A DNA stretch of 64,000 nucleotides from Asterochloris sp. CNOR1 (GCA_963969365.1 OZ017747.1:682001-746000); one strand, 5' to 3'. Shown: positions 34,701 through 46,292, counted from the stretch's first letter. Made by a program: numbers and translations. Notes: generated from the sequence alone by a model not told the origin.

Positions 34701-37700
34701 AGCAGCAGCCTGAGTTGCCAGCAAGCAGCAAGCAGGCAAAGCCTGGGCCACCTGCAGGAGCTAACCCTGCAGCAGGCAGCAAGCTTGGAGTGCCTGGGGC
34801 AGACACTGGGGGCAAGCCAGAGGCTGCCGTCACAATGCCATCACAGGAGCAGTATCTGGGCTTCAAGCCGCCCCCGAAGCCGCAGATGCAGCGCCGCACC
34901 GCCTTGGCAGCTGCAGAGGCTGCGCGTCTGGTGGCCTCGACAGCAGTCCATGCCTCACGTGTGAGTCTGCAGATTCCTGCTGGGCCTCCTTAGTGTTATG
35001 CCTTGGCATGAAAATTCGCTGACCTGGCTGCTGAAGCAAGTGAAGGCCTGCCTCATGGCATCAATGACCATCGCCCATCTGCAAGGCCTGCCCGCTTTGG
35101 GCCGCTGGCAGAGCAGCGCTGCCCTGAGTTTTGGGTTCTGCAGCCGCCAACCATTGGGGAGATGCAGACACTGATATAAGGAGTTATTGGTGTGCTGCTT
35201 ACCGTGGCCATGTGCTGCTGGCAGCCAACCACCGGGCAGTCTTATGGTGTAGGACCACTCTATGTCAGATATGCTGCTTACCTTAGCAAAACTATTGGGC
35301 AGACTTTGGCAATGCAGGCAGCCCAACCAGTGGGTTTCAGGGGTGTCACTAACCCAGGGTGTTGTTGCAGGCCCTCAGCACAGGCCTTCATGCTGCTGAC
35401 CAGCCCGCTCCTCAGCGCCAACTGATCAGGCGGACAGTCGGCGGCTTGCAGCGTGCCCCACCCATCTTTCAGCCAGCCTCGTCGCCGGGCCTGCAGCCCC
35501 ACATGTCTGGCCTCAGGCAGGGGCACTTTGGCAGCAGCAGCAAGTGAGTTACCTGTATGTATCTCCCTCAGGCGGTGCTGCGGCGCTGCCCTCACTCTGG
35601 TCTGCCATGGTGGCCAATGCAAGTGTTGCCACATGCAACGCGGGCATGCTGAGGCATACCATTGAAGCCTCAGCTGGTCCTCTCCACTCTCCCTGCATCA
35701 TGAGCAGCCAGAAGCAGCCGCCCGTGTGGCAGCCTGCTTTGGGCAGGCCGCCTGGGCTGTGAGCTGGTCCCCTGTGCCCTAAGTGCCACGGGCAACTAGG
35801 TACCTCCAGCTTCAAGTGGGCGCTGTTGCCATTGGGCGCCCTTCTGTGTTACAGTGCATGACCCTGCCCCTGCAGCCCTCTGAAAGCCCGGAGCCAGCCC
35901 CAGCCCAGCAGGGTCCTGACAGTGGCTGAGCGGCAGGCAGACCCCAGGGCCGTGGAGATCGAGAAGCGTCTCCCTGGGCCAGAGTGGAAAGAGCGCTCTG
36001 GCGCGGCCGGCACCACTGCCGACCAGCGGCGCAACAGCCCCATCGTTGAGCTCAGCCTACTGCTGGTGAGTTCTTCTGATAGAGTCTTTTAGGCAGGGAA
36101 GGCGCGATACTGGTCATGTTGTGCTGCGCACCCTGGCCGGCTGCAAGATGTGCGAGTCGTTTGTTACAGGTCACACCCAGTGATTTGGTCCTGACTTGTG
36201 ATGCAGGCAGAATGCATCCAGCACGGGCTGCGCACCCTGGCCTTCTGCAAGACACGCAAGCTGTGTGAGCTGGTGACTGCCTATACTCGGGAGACGCTGA
36301 AGGCCACCTCGCCCCACCTGGCTCGCAGCATCTCTGTGTACAGAGCTGGGTACAGCCCTCTGGTGAGGATGCATTGCTCCAGATCAGGTTGCGCTGCAGC
36401 AATCGACCTGAAATGTCTTTAATTGCCTTGACTGGTGCAAGTGCAGCTATCAGGTTGGAGGCAAGCAGTTGCTTTCTACAATGCCCTCTCTGTACATTGG
36501 GCAGATGGCAGCAGGCTTGAGCATCCAATTGCACCAAAACATGTCTGGGGACCCACGTGCAGTCAAGCAAAGCAAGCTGCCATGTCCTTTTGGCTCCTAG
36601 CAGCCAAGCCGGGGTCATTGTTGGGTGCAGCATGCTAATTTTGCAAATCCAATCTCCTACAGCAGGAGCTCAGCAGCAATGCAGGGTTTGTGAAGCTGCT
36701 GCTCTGACAGGGTCGCTGCTGCTGCCGCTGCAGGAGCGGCGTGAGATTGAACGCGCGCTGCATGACGGGGACCTATGGGCAGTGGCAGCCACCAACGCTC
36801 TGGAACTGGGGGTTGATGTTGGCTCACTAGATGTCACGCTGCACCTGGGCTTCCCAGGTGACACAGCTGCACACCTAGATTGTTGTGCGTCCCAGCCCTG
36901 ACATGCCTTTTGTCTGTGAGGACCAGTGGGTGGTGGCAGCAATTGTGCTGGACCAGGCATGCGGGTGTTGGCTCTCGGAATGTGGCCCTAGCACTGCCAG
37001 GTGGGCTCTTGACAGAGAAAGTGCTGCACCTAGGTGATGCCGTGTGGCAGCAATTTGCCAGGAGCGGAGCAAGTATCAAGTTCACCTTTGGACAACATGA
37101 ATCTGCACCCACGCTGCACCTCCACCACCTGCAGATTCTTTGTCCTGCCTGCGGCGTCTAGCTGGCAGAGCAGGCATTGCAAGCAGAAGTCTGCCGCAAA
37201 AGAGTTGTTGTTGAAGGCTCTCACAGCCCTTCACATACCCTGCACCCTTTCTGTGTGCAGGCTGGCGCCTTCATCCTTGCAGCAGGCTGGCAGGTGGTCA
37301 TCACGCTGCATGGCATTCCCGCTGGTTCTGCGTCAGACCTGCAGCAGCAGTCAGCCCAGGAAGGCAGGCGCAAGCGACCCTTGGCCTTCATCCAAATTGC
37401 CGTTGACGGCATGCAGACATGCTCTCACCTTCCCTGTTCACCTGTGCAGGTTCTGTGTCCTCCCTCTGGCAGCAAGCAGGCAGGGCAGGCAGGCGAGAGC
37501 AGTCCTCTGCCTCCATTTACATTGCCTTTGATGGCCCCCTGGACCAGTACTTCATGACCCATCCAGACCGCCTGTTCTCGCGCCCCATCGAGCGAGCCCA
37601 TGTGGACGCCCAGAACACCCAGCTGCTGGAGCAGCATGTTTGCTGCGCCAGCGCAGAGCTGCCTGTCATCCTAGGGCAGGACGCGCCCTTCTTTGGGCCC

Positions 37701-40162
37701 AAGCTGGAGCGTGTGATGACTAGTCTGCACCAGCAAGGTGGGTGCCCTTTGACGTGCATGCTAGCAGGAGCAGGGTGCTGGCCTCGGACAAGGCTTGGGA
37801 TCATGTCCTGGCTCAAGCACAGTGTTGCAGTGCTATTGACCCATGTTACAGCTTGCAGCACAGAATAGCGTTCTGCAGGGCACTTGCGTCAATGCCTTGC
37901 ACACTGTAGATACAGTGGCCAGCCTACAAAGGCAGTGAGATCTGGGGTGGGCATTTGCTAAGCCTGCTGCCGTCATACCACTGCAGGCTTGCTAGGACGC
38001 CATCCGCAGTCCGTGGCCAGCGAGCTGGCTCTGCACTATGTGGGCCCCTCAGACATCCCTGCTGCTGCTGTCAGCCTGCGCGCCATTGACCCTGAGCGCT
38101 ACAGCATCGTGAATGAGGACCAGAATGGGGAGACCATTGAGGAGATTGAGGAGAGCAAGGCCTTCTATGAGGTGTACGATGGAGCGGTCTACATGTTTCA
38201 GGTGGGCTGATCATTCATTCACAAGGGTTGGTACACTCACAGGCAACAGAACTTGGATAAGAGACTGGCGTTGCTGAGCAGTGGCCTGTCTGCAGCAGAC
38301 TTGCTTGGTCTTTGAAGTGGGTTGTGGGTCCCACTCAAGGAGGTCTGGCCCCCACACTCTCCCCTGGCGAGAGAGCGAGCCCGTGCATCAGGTGTATGAG
38401 GGGTTACCTTTACATGGGCAACCTGCCTTCAATTTTGCATGTGAGCGGTAAGGGTGCCACTCAACCTGCAGGGGCGTACCTATCTGTGCAAGAAGCTGGA
38501 CCTGGCCAGCAAGGTGGCCGTGGTCCGCCCGGCCGACCTCAAATACTACACCAAGACGCGCGACTTCTGTGATGTGGATGTCACTGGCGGTCATGCAGCC
38601 TACCAGCAGCAGGCAAGTCTGGGTGTCATATCTGCTGTGTGAAGCCTATGCCAGGCCCCTACCAGCAGGAGATTAGCAGAGCACCATGACTGTGCTGTGT
38701 CTAGCTAAGGTCAGGTAGCATGTATGTTGCTGTTGGGCATGGCCAGCAGCAGGCATTGAGGACTGCTGCGATGCTGCTGCCAACTGCTGGCGCCTCCTTG
38801 GTGAAGGGCGGTGCCCTCAGTCACGCCCATGAGGGTGCACACTGCAGTTGAGTGGGACTATGGGCGATCTGTAGCCATCGTACCTGACTTTGTGCTGCCA
38901 TCACAGGTACGCCTCTGCTGCAAAACGGCTGAAGAGGGGACTGCCACTGCACGTGTTCGCATGGCCGTGCCACCTGGGGTCCTGTGCAGCTATCAGCCAG
39001 CGTTGAAACTAAGTATGTATCAAGCTTGGCACACTCCTGCCGCAGAAGGCTGAGGAGGGGAGCACCACGGCCTGCTGCGCAGATGCCGATGTCACTGTGC
39101 GCTGGATGGGCTTCCACCGCATCTGGCACGGCACTGGCAGGGTGTTTGACACGGTGGACCTGTTCCTGCCAGACGTCAGCTTCAGCACCCAGGTGCGGCC
39201 AGGCGTGTTGCTATGTGCCTCAGGAGCTGCATGCCTCTGTGTCTGCGCCAGGAAGGTCTCGGAAGACAGTTTCTTGAGGACTTGCCGTGTGCCCCATGTG
39301 CTCCAAGCTCAAAACCTGTTGTCAGGCAACCCAGCGTCTGCGGGTGCATGCATGTTGCTCTGCCTTGGGACCCTGTCTGCTGGGGACTGCATGCTGCCTA
39401 CTAAGCACCCAAGCGTCCTCAGCTGTGTTGCGTCACGCGGCCCTTCAATGGACCTATGCTGACACCAGTGCTGGTTGTTGGGCGCCCACAGGCTGCTTAC
39501 ATCAGGGTACCTCGAAGCACACGCCAGAAGGTGCAAGACGCGGGGGTGCCCTTCCGCGATGGGCTGCATGCGGCCAGCCACTCGGTGCTCAACGTGCTGC
39601 CGCTGTTCCTGATGTGTGACAGCAGCGACATGGGCTCTGAATGCGACAACCCATATGACACCAGGTTCCGCCCGGAGCGCATTTTGATCTATGACAAGCA
39701 CCCCGGCGGAATTGGCTTGGCAGAGCAGGTGAGGCAAATGCAGTTCTGCACAGCTGCCAAAGCTTTGCAAACATCCTGCACACTGTACTACAACAGTGAT
39801 TTAGCAGAGGTATGCTGCACAGCGCTGCAGTCTATTGAGCAGCCATTCTCCTGCTGCAGCAAGCGTCCTGTGTTTTGTTGAGCACTTGAGCCGCCTGCCA
39901 AGTGTACCACTACACCCTGGTCTTCTGGGCCTTGCAGGCAACCCCCCTTTTTGGTCAATTACTGGAGAAGGCCCTTGAGCTTGTCTTAAATTGCACCTGT
40001 ACCAAGAGCAGCGGGTGCCCCAGCTGCATTCAGAGCGCTGACTGCGGCGAGTATAATGCGGTGCTGCACAAGGAGGCAGCCGTGATTGTGCTGCAGAGCA
40101 CGCTGGAGGCAGAGGCTGAGCACTTTGCCAGGATGCAGCTGCAGGCGACCAGTGGAGCTTAG
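25728..40162 (+). CDS. HRQ1: RecQ4-related 3'-5' DNA helicase HRQ1 with N-terminal ubiquitin-like fold
   Basis: ATP-dependent helicase linked to crosslink repair and telomeres in yeast. Exons: 25728-25871, 25942-26004, 26091-27176, 27502-27626, one unresolved near 27690-27895, 27946-28117, 28505-28715, 29169-29643, 29852-29971, 30196-30402, 30628-30900, 31250-31351, 31661-31809, 32343-32482, 32863-33016, 33870-34053, 34424-34960, 35371-35543, 35876-36065, 36207-36362, 36734-36857, 37450-37737, 37987-38201, 38472-38609, 39046-39192, 39492-39728, 39938-40162; about 2,030 residues. Order: ubiquitin-like region (1 to about 80), about 330 disordered residues, winged-helix ([32 protein letters not shown]), Walker [12 protein letters not shown], box [85 protein letters not shown], and the C-terminal zinc site [21 protein letters not shown] disordered insert (34424-34960) interrupts the helicase core. 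The intron after 38609 has a GC donor. Confidence 0.94.
28661..28960 (+). repeat. Degenerate copies of an HRQ1 exon donor edge inside the next intron
   Basis: The exon end at 28667-28730 (catgcagacatctcg ... gctgatgccaggtgagta) is echoed at about 28795-28860 (aatgcagacgttgag ... tctgatgcctggcaagca) and more weakly at 28869-28925 (tggcactgatgatgtg). A partial copy of the middle block lies at 28733-28765. The first echo replaces the GT of the donor by GC (ctggcaagca). Confidence 0.7.
29044..29079 (+). repeat. Short 12-bp tandem repeat in HRQ1 intron
   Basis: Three head-to-tail copies of a 12-bp unit (tgtacatggact) in the intron before the exon at 29169. Small and possibly fortuitous. Confidence 0.6.
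33630..33905 (+). repeat. Degenerate copies of an HRQ1 exon acceptor edge in the preceding intron
   Basis: The genuine acceptor and exon start at 33860-33900 (gtccttgcagccgcgcaagg then gttcttacgtg) is preceded by look-alikes at 33635-33676 (gtccctgcagccacgcaaga) and 33727-33765 (ccctgcaggcttgcgcaagc), plus a weak one at 33778-33800. Each keeps a usable TGCAG acceptor. Confidence 0.7.
38890..39110 (+). repeat. Degenerate copy of an HRQ1 exon start in the preceding intron
   Basis: The exon start at 39040-39110 (ctgccgcagaaggctgagga then ggggagcacc) has an upstream echo at 38928-38975 (ctgctgcaaaacggctgaag then aggggactgcc). The echo lost the AG of the acceptor, so it is probably not spliced. 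Confidence 0.65.
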
Positions 40163-40429
40163 AAGTTCTTATACCCTTGCATGGTTCCGCAAACACACCA
40201 ACAGACATGCAGCCACATTCAATAACTGGACATCAATTCATCATTCTGTTTGGACAATTCATGAATCTGCTTTCTGTCACCAAAATGCTGTCTGCACCCA
40301 CTTGAAGTTTTCAGAGAACACAAGATTTTCAGGAGAGACCTCTTGTGGGATTGCTGGACAGCTGTATGTGTGCCTGCACTGTTGAGGCAACCTGCTGATC
40401 TGCTTCTGAAATCGGACTGGAAACAGGCC

Positions 40430-42207
40430 ATGTTTCGCATGCTGCATGAGGCGATCTGCAGGCTGCCCTGCATACGAAACATGTCCTCTGCTGCTCCTGT
40501 CAGCCCAGCATTGGCATCCCTCCTTGAGGACACTCCAATGCGCATAGATCAGGTGTTTGCTGTGTGACAGTTTCTGGCTGCTGATGGCCTGCCAACTTGG
40601 TGTCATGCATCATCTACAGATCGCGGGATCTGGTAGAGGTGTTGTGGCCGAGAAAGACATCCATTATGGAAGTCAGATTCACACCGAGGCACCCATGCTC
40701 TGCTACCCCAGCGCTGCTTTCATAGACAAGGTACAGCTCTGTCCTGAACCCCTGCCGCACTGCTAGATCCGTTGGGCGCCCTGCCTGACACCTTCACGCC
40801 TGGCTGCAGGTCTGCTATCACTGCATGCAGATGCTGCCACACAGCAGCACAAAAAGGCTAGAGGGTTCTGCCAGGCAGTTCTGCTCAAGCAGCTGCCTGG
40901 AAGCGGCACAGGGCAGCTACCTCGCTGTGGAGCAGGGGTGCGACTTTGCAAATTTGCACAAGTACTGCGAGGCCATAGGGGAGCGCTTTCCCCTCCTGCT
41001 CATGCGCCTGGCCTGCATGCATCTGCAGCAGCAGCACCAGCAGGAGGCTGCAGCTGTGATGCTCTTCAAAGCACCCTATGGCAAGGCACTTCAGGTGAGC
41101 TTGGCGTCTGAGAGCATTCGTCTGAGACTGAAGGCCGGTCAGATGCCTGGGCAGCCTTGCTAAGCAGGTACCTCTTTGCTGCAGGACATGAGGAGCCTGG
41201 TGTTTGCCAACATGCCCAAGCCAGTCCCTGCTCAAGTTCAGGCATCCCAAAACCTGCTGCATGAGGGTCTAGAACCCTGGCTTCAGAGGCAGGCCAGCAC
41301 ACAGCAGCAGGGCGCCTCCGCTGCAGAGCACGGCCTTGACATTGAATGGTACAGCCGCATGCTGGGGGCGCTGCACCTCAACACTTTCAGGCGAGGGGCC
41401 ATTGCTTCACCCTGCCTCTGAGCCTGAGCTGCCCAAAGGCGGCTTCTCTACATATGAGTGATGGTCTTGCATGACAAGTGGGGCAGGCACATGATGGCAG
41501 CATGCCTCCATCTGCAGGCGTGCTTGCTCAGCACCACACAGACAATGCAAGGGCTGCTAAAGCCGTACTGCTTCCCTTACAGGGTGGATGCTCTGCTGCC
41601 CCCAACGCCGTCAGAAGGCGGTGCGACACTGGCAAGCATGGCGGCAGCTGCAGTCTTGAGCAGCGACTCGGCCCGCCTCGGGACGGCAGCCTACCTGCTG
41701 GCCTCCATGTTCAACCACTCCTGCCTGCCCAATGTCAATGTGGTGTTCCCTGAGGCTAGTGGTGAGTGGGGCTGGTGCTGACATGTGTCAGGCTATCATG
41801 TGTTTGATGCCTGGTAGCGCAAAGCATCAGGGACTTGCAGTGGGGTTTGCAGGGTGCTGCTCTACTTCAGCATACCAAACATGGCCAGCTGCACTGTACG
41901 CACTGCGTTTCAAGCCTGCCTTTGTGCCCTGCCGGCCTGTGCCTTCGGGCTGTGCACCCTGTCCCTTGTCAATGATGCAAGTGGTGGCCCCACCCTGCTG
42001 CTTGTCCTTGGCGTCCAGTCTGCTCCCTGTCACCGTGCAGGCGTGGCTTCCTTTGTGACCAGCCGGCACGTCTTTGCTGGGGAGGAGCTGTGCATCAGCT
42101 ACATAAATGAGGATGCAGATGTGGCGACACGGCGCCAGCATCTGCAGTGGGCCTACGGCTTCACTTGCCAGTGCGAGCTGTGCAGAGAGCAGACAGAGGA
42201 GCAGTGA
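40430..42207 (+). CDS. SET-domain protein, SMYD/ATXR-like lysine methyltransferase
   Basis: Predicted S-adenosylmethionine-dependent lysine methyltransferase. Six exons: 40430-40552, 40620-40730, 40810-41094, 41185-41390, 41583-41761, 42041-42207; 356 residues. SET motifs in order: GSGRGVVAEKDI (cofactor loop), then a partial Cys cluster (VCYHCMQ ... FCSSSC) in the place of a MYND finger, then MFNHSCLPNVNVVF, GEELCISYIN, and a post-SET GFTCQCELC. The split SET with an inserted Cys-containing segment is the SMYD plan, but the insert has fewer cysteines than a full MYND finger. The N-terminus (MFRMLHEAICRLPCIRNMSS) is basic and amphipathic, possibly a presequence or simply 5' sequence read from a too-early ATG; MSS at its end is an alternative start. 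The intron after 41390 has a GC donor. The stop codon sits inside the first unit of a 34-bp tandem repeat. Confidence 0.9.
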
Positions 42208-42311
42208 CGAGCTGTGCACAGAGCAGGCAGAGGACCAGTGACGGTCTGTACAGAGAGCAGGCACAGGAGCAACGGCGAGCTGTGCACAGAGCAGGCACAG
42301 GAGCAGTGACG
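42174..42311 (+). repeat. 34-bp tandem repeat, about four units, spanning the SET stop codon
   Basis: Four consecutive units of about 34 bp, each beginning gagctgtgca or ggtctgtaca and ending caggagcagtgac or similar. The first unit encodes the last residues (ELCREQTEEQ) and the stop; the next three continue into the 3' UTR. Because 34 is not a multiple of three, the TGA copies fall in different frames. Confidence 0.85.
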
Positions 42312-43145
42312 GTTTGATGGCCCTGCTGCCACAGCAGATGCAATGTAGACACAAGCTCCCTCTTGCCTGAAGCTTGTGTTCTTCTCAGGGCGATTGTTTG
42401 TCAGAGAGTAAATGCCAGGCGGACCAGCAGGCTCTTCAGGGTGCTGCAATTTGAATTGGCATGTGTGAGGTTGCTCGAGTATGAGAAACTGCAAAGCGGG
42501 CATTTGGGAAGTCCAGCAGGATGCAGGTAGCCTGGCTGCTGGACCTGTCAGGCAGGTCAACTGAGTCCAATTCTGTCTTGTTCACGTAAGATCTTGTCAT
42601 ACACTGCAGCTACCCAGAGGAAGCAGCCAAGAGGATTGGCAATTGCCAGGCTTTCTGGAGCTTGAGCTGAGAGCCGTGTTGGCTCTTTGGCTTGCCTGGC
42701 ACAAGCAGTCTTTCGCTTGGTGAGCTGCACGAGCTCATGCGAGACCTTGGGCTACTCAAAAATCTCTGTCCTGATTCTCGAGAGGGGTATGCCCCTTGTT
42801 CCTGTGCAGGACCATGCCAGACAAGGCGAGGCAAGATCAACAGCAAGACTGTGACAATCTAAATACTGTTCTGACTGAATTCAAGAAGATTTTGCGGACC
42901 ACGTCAGACTTTCCGAGGCATGTTGATGCAGCTTGGTGAGTGGTATATGAATGCAATAGGTCAACTCTCAGCTGCACGTTTCATACATCTATAGATAGGG
43001 CCAAAGCTGTAGGGCCTAAAGCATGCTTGGGGGCCTGCAAATGTTAGGCATTACTGCAAAGGTCATCTGATCCTGCGCCCATTGCCATGGCTTCATACAC
43101 TCTGCAGGCAGACAAATGTGCTTTCAGCATTGGTTGGCTACGATG
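42312..43145. other. Convergent intergenic region, SET gene / GNAT gene
   Basis: Should contain the 3' UTRs of two converging genes. Only short open frames without recognisable motifs on either strand. Confidence 0.5.
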
Positions 43146-43997
43146 CTACCAAGGCACCCTTTCAATGAACAGCAGTGTGGCCCTCACCTCCAGTGCTGTC
43201 TCTTTTAGCTTCAGCTCCATCTCATGGCCCATTTGGAAGCCCATAGCACTGTACACGGGCTTGCCCAGTGGGGCAGCATGCAGAGTCGCCCTGGTGCAGT
43301 CAATGCTGCGCAGATAGTCAACACAAAGCTGTACCAGCTGCCTGCCAATACCCTATGCGGAACAGACACGCCTCAGGATCTCTACTAGGATTTCTGGCAG
43401 TGCTGAGGCACCCCTTACCTGCCTCCTGTGCTCAGGGGCAGTGTAGACACCCCAGATATAGCCTATCTTCCTGCAAAGCACATGCCTGGGCACAGCTGCC
43501 ACTGCTAGAGAGCAAAAAAGAAATGCAGGCAAATCGCTGACCTGTCGCTGCCAACAATGATGCTGGGGTACAAGGCATGAAAGACCTGCGAGGGAATGCA
43601 TTGTTTCATGGCAGAGACTGAGAGGGTCTCAAAAGATCTGCCTTAGCCTACCTGGCAGGCAGCTGTTCCGATGGGCTTGCCGTCAAGCTCCACCTGGAAC
43701 GCCCTGTACTCCCAATGCTGCCTGGCATCCTCAATGAATTTGAGAGTATGCTCCAGGTGGTCCTTGATGAAGAATCTGAAGAGGAATTTCTACTGCTGTC
43801 TCTAAGATGAACTCTACAGGACGGGGAGAGTAAGCCACCTACTTTTCATCAGTGACCCCAATTCCATTCCACATGCTTTTGAACATTTCAGCAGTGGTGG
43901 CATCATCTGCTACCTGCAGGCAAAAAGACGGGCGAGGGTCAGCACATGGCTGATGTTGAGAAGGTGCACATACTTGGCAAGCCACAGTGTGCTGCAT
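43146..43997 (-). CDS. GNAT-family N-acetyltransferase
   Basis: Predicted to transfer an acetyl group from acetyl-CoA to an amine; substrate unknown. Six exons (minus): 43974-43997, 43843-43913, 43652-43775, 43542-43585, 43419-43470, 43146-43352; 173 residues, a normal single-domain size. Visible GNAT elements: MFKSMWNGIG helix, YRAFQVELDGKPIGTAACQ (strands 2-3), KIGYIWGVYTAPEHRRQGIG, where YTAPEHRRQGIG supplies the acetyl-CoA pyrophosphate loop (R/Q-x-x-G-x-G/A), then RQLVQLCVDYLRS, and finally KPVYSAMGFQMGHEMELKL, the usual Y...GF ending. The first exon (MQHTVACQ, 24 bp) is the weakest part; the true start could be in a further upstream exon. Confidence 0.85.
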
Positions 43998-44746
43998 TGT
44001 CACCAACAGGTGCCGCAGGGTGGGCAACTATAGTCAGCTGCATAGCTGGCAGGGCTCAGGTGATGCAACAAGGGCCATACAGAAACACAAGATTGGTGAT
44101 CCCCTGACAACCCAACAGCTTGAACCTGGAGACATCTGACTGAGATGGAAACATTTGCAGCAGACAATGCAAGCTGGCAACTGTCTGGTGCACTGGAAAT
44201 GGTCTAATGCTGGCAGGCTGGCTGTGTGCCAAGCACCACTGCCAAGACAGAACAGCAATATGCAAAGGGCAGGTGCCAGCTATGTTGGGCTGACTCAACA
44301 GGGAACAAGCCAGCTGTGGAACCCAATGCAAAGGGCAGCCCGGATGAAAAGTAAAACTCAGGGCAAGCTCTGGTCAAATACACTAGGACCCTGCTGTACC
44401 TCAGTTTGCCTGAAGTTCAAGGTGGATGCCATTGGATATTGTCTGCCCTCTGAGGGCCTCTCACTCAATGAGTCACACTGGTCATGACTGTAATAAAAAA
44501 ACTCAATTTTGACAACGGACTTTTCATTTGACTTTTGGGGCAGAGGCTTCATCAGCACACAGTCCATGTCAGTCAAATACATGCCATGACGGCCTCCGAG
44601 CAAGAAATCAACAGAGCTCAGGTTCCTGATGTGAAGTGGGCCCAGGTCCCCATCAACCCGTTGTTTTCGGACGATCTGCTGCCTATGAAAGCCATCGACC
44701 AGATCGAGGAGCCACCAGGCAAGCTCAGCACAGTAGCTCAATGCAA
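43998..44746. promoter_or_regulatory. Divergent intergenic region, GNAT / Ser-rich gene
   Basis: About 750 bp between divergent genes. No gene recognised. A 14-bp word (aatgcaaagggcag) occurs twice, near 44259 and 44326, and could be a shared regulatory element or chance. Confidence 0.4.
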
Positions 44747-46292
44747 ATGAAAGCCTTGGACAAAGAACTCGTGAGCCTGAGCATCCCTGCAGAGACAGCA
44801 GCTCCCTTCACTCCAGCTGCACAGCCCCAGACCAGCAGGCGAACCTGGAGCACAGATCTCACGTCCCTGTCCTCAGCGTCAATCAGCACATCTGGCAGCT
44901 CAGATGGGCACAGAGAAGAATGGGCTTCAGCCTGCAGCCCTGTGCCACTTAGGCAGCTCAGCAGCCCGCTTCCAGAGGCCAGCAGCCATCCCCTGGAGCT
45001 CAGGACCTGCAGCAGCCTGCAGGCGTCGGAGTGCGCAGTCAGCATGGCGGAGACGGTCGTCTGCAGGGCAGCCAAGCTGCAGGAGGGGGTGGCATTCCTG
45101 CAGGCGCTGCACGAGCTGGCCGAGATCAGCAGGCTGTATCAGGAGCACTCCGAAAGTGGGTCCTGCGAGCCTGCAATGTTTAGATCCAATCCGCAGCTGA
45201 CCAGGCAAGGCAGCAATGATGGGACTGCACAGGGGCACCTGAAAGACTGCACAGTGATGCTCATGCCTTTGACTCGCTCCTCCTCAGCGAGGGAGCTGCG
45301 TGAAACCCCCAGGCTGGCTGATTTTGTTTGGGCAATCTGCAGGCTTGCCAGACCTCCAAGACGTCTCCAGCAGTCTGCAGCTGGCCAGCACAGCTGCTGC
45401 AGCAGACACGCAGGACAGGCAGGCAGCTCTGCCCTACAGCCGCCACAGCAGCTTGAGCGGCCCCAAGGCCACTCCCGAGGCCAGCCTGTATGAGCCTGGC
45501 TTCAGAGTGGCCATGGCCGACCCCAACAGCTGCAGTGAGGCAGGGAACAACGCCAGTGTGGCCAGCTGTGGGCACAGGACCAGGGCTGCGGCTCGCTACA
45601 GCCCGGCAAGCTCAGAGGGCAGTGGCGGCTATGACAGCTCCAGCGAGGGTGCGACTGCAGGATCCTGCCGGCTTGGGCTGCGGGAGTTACGGGACGTTTG
45701 CCTGCATGACATGGAGGGGTGAGCCCCTGTCCCATCTTGGAGTGCTTCAGCAGAGGTGTGCCTGCATGATGTTGTGGGCTAGACCCCTCTGACCACCTCT
45801 AGGCTGACTCTCACAGTAGAGCGGTGCCTGCATGCGGTCACAGCTCTGCAATTGGGGTACTGCTGAAGTTCCCGCAGTTCAGGCAGCAGCCCCTGAGAGC
45901 CCATGGCTTTTGTGGCGGCACCCTGCAGCACTTTGGCTCAGCCCGGCGAGGGTCCTTGCTGAGCCCTATGTGCCTCTGGACTGAATTTGAGCTGCTGCAT
46001 CTGACTGCAGCTGTAGGCCTCCTGCAGTGTGCACTCAGTGGCTGTGCCTCGCTCATGCACCTGCAGGCGTCAGATAGCAGAGGAGGTGCTCCAGATGAGG
46101 GCCAGCCGCTGCCACAGCCTCCTATCTGCCGCTGATGAGCGTCTGCTGGAAGAGATCCATGACCTGCTTGTCCGATGTGAGACCAAACGCCGGCGGCACC
46201 ACAAGAAGCAATCTCCCACCAAAAGGTCAAGCAACAAGTGCCAAGGAATTAACATGCCCCCTTCCCCTTTCTGTAGAGTGAGATGTTCATGA
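44747..46292 (+). CDS. Ser-rich protein with helical C-terminus, unknown function
   Basis: Not recognised. Four exons: 44747-45155, 45343-45718, 45803-45856, 46067-46292; 354 residues, all phases closing; an ATG six bases earlier (44741) is an alternative start. The N-terminal two thirds is Ser/Thr/Ala-rich with polar tracts (DLTSLSSASISTSGSSDGH; SSEGSGGYDSSSEGATAGS) and a short helical piece (VAFLQALHELAEISRLYQEH). The C-terminal 110 residues look folded and helical: LRELRDVCLHDMEG, LTLTVERCLHAVTALQLG, RQIAEEVLQMRASRCHSLLS, DERLLEEIHDLLVRCE, then a basic tail KRRRHHKKQSPTKRSS that could be a nuclear localisation signal. Exon 2 ends in sequence that is echoed in the next intron. The gene converges on the palmitoyltransferase, stop to stop 152 bp. 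Confidence 0.7.
45690..45800 (+). repeat. Duplicate of Ser-rich gene exon 2 donor edge in intron 2
   Basis: Exon end 45694-45735 (gtttgcctgcatgacatgga then ggggtgagcccctg) is echoed about 60 bp downstream at 45755-45793 (gtgtgcctgcatgatgttgt then gggctagacccct). The donor GT is lost in the copy. Confidence 0.65.

Noticed and set aside
38811-38910. Open frame as an HRQ1 exon ([12 protein letters not shown])
   Set aside because: It does not join in phase with 38609, while the exon at 39046 does and continues the family sequence.
40343-40429. N-terminal extension of the SET protein
   Set aside because: No ATG in frame before 40430; the upstream frame is open only by chance.
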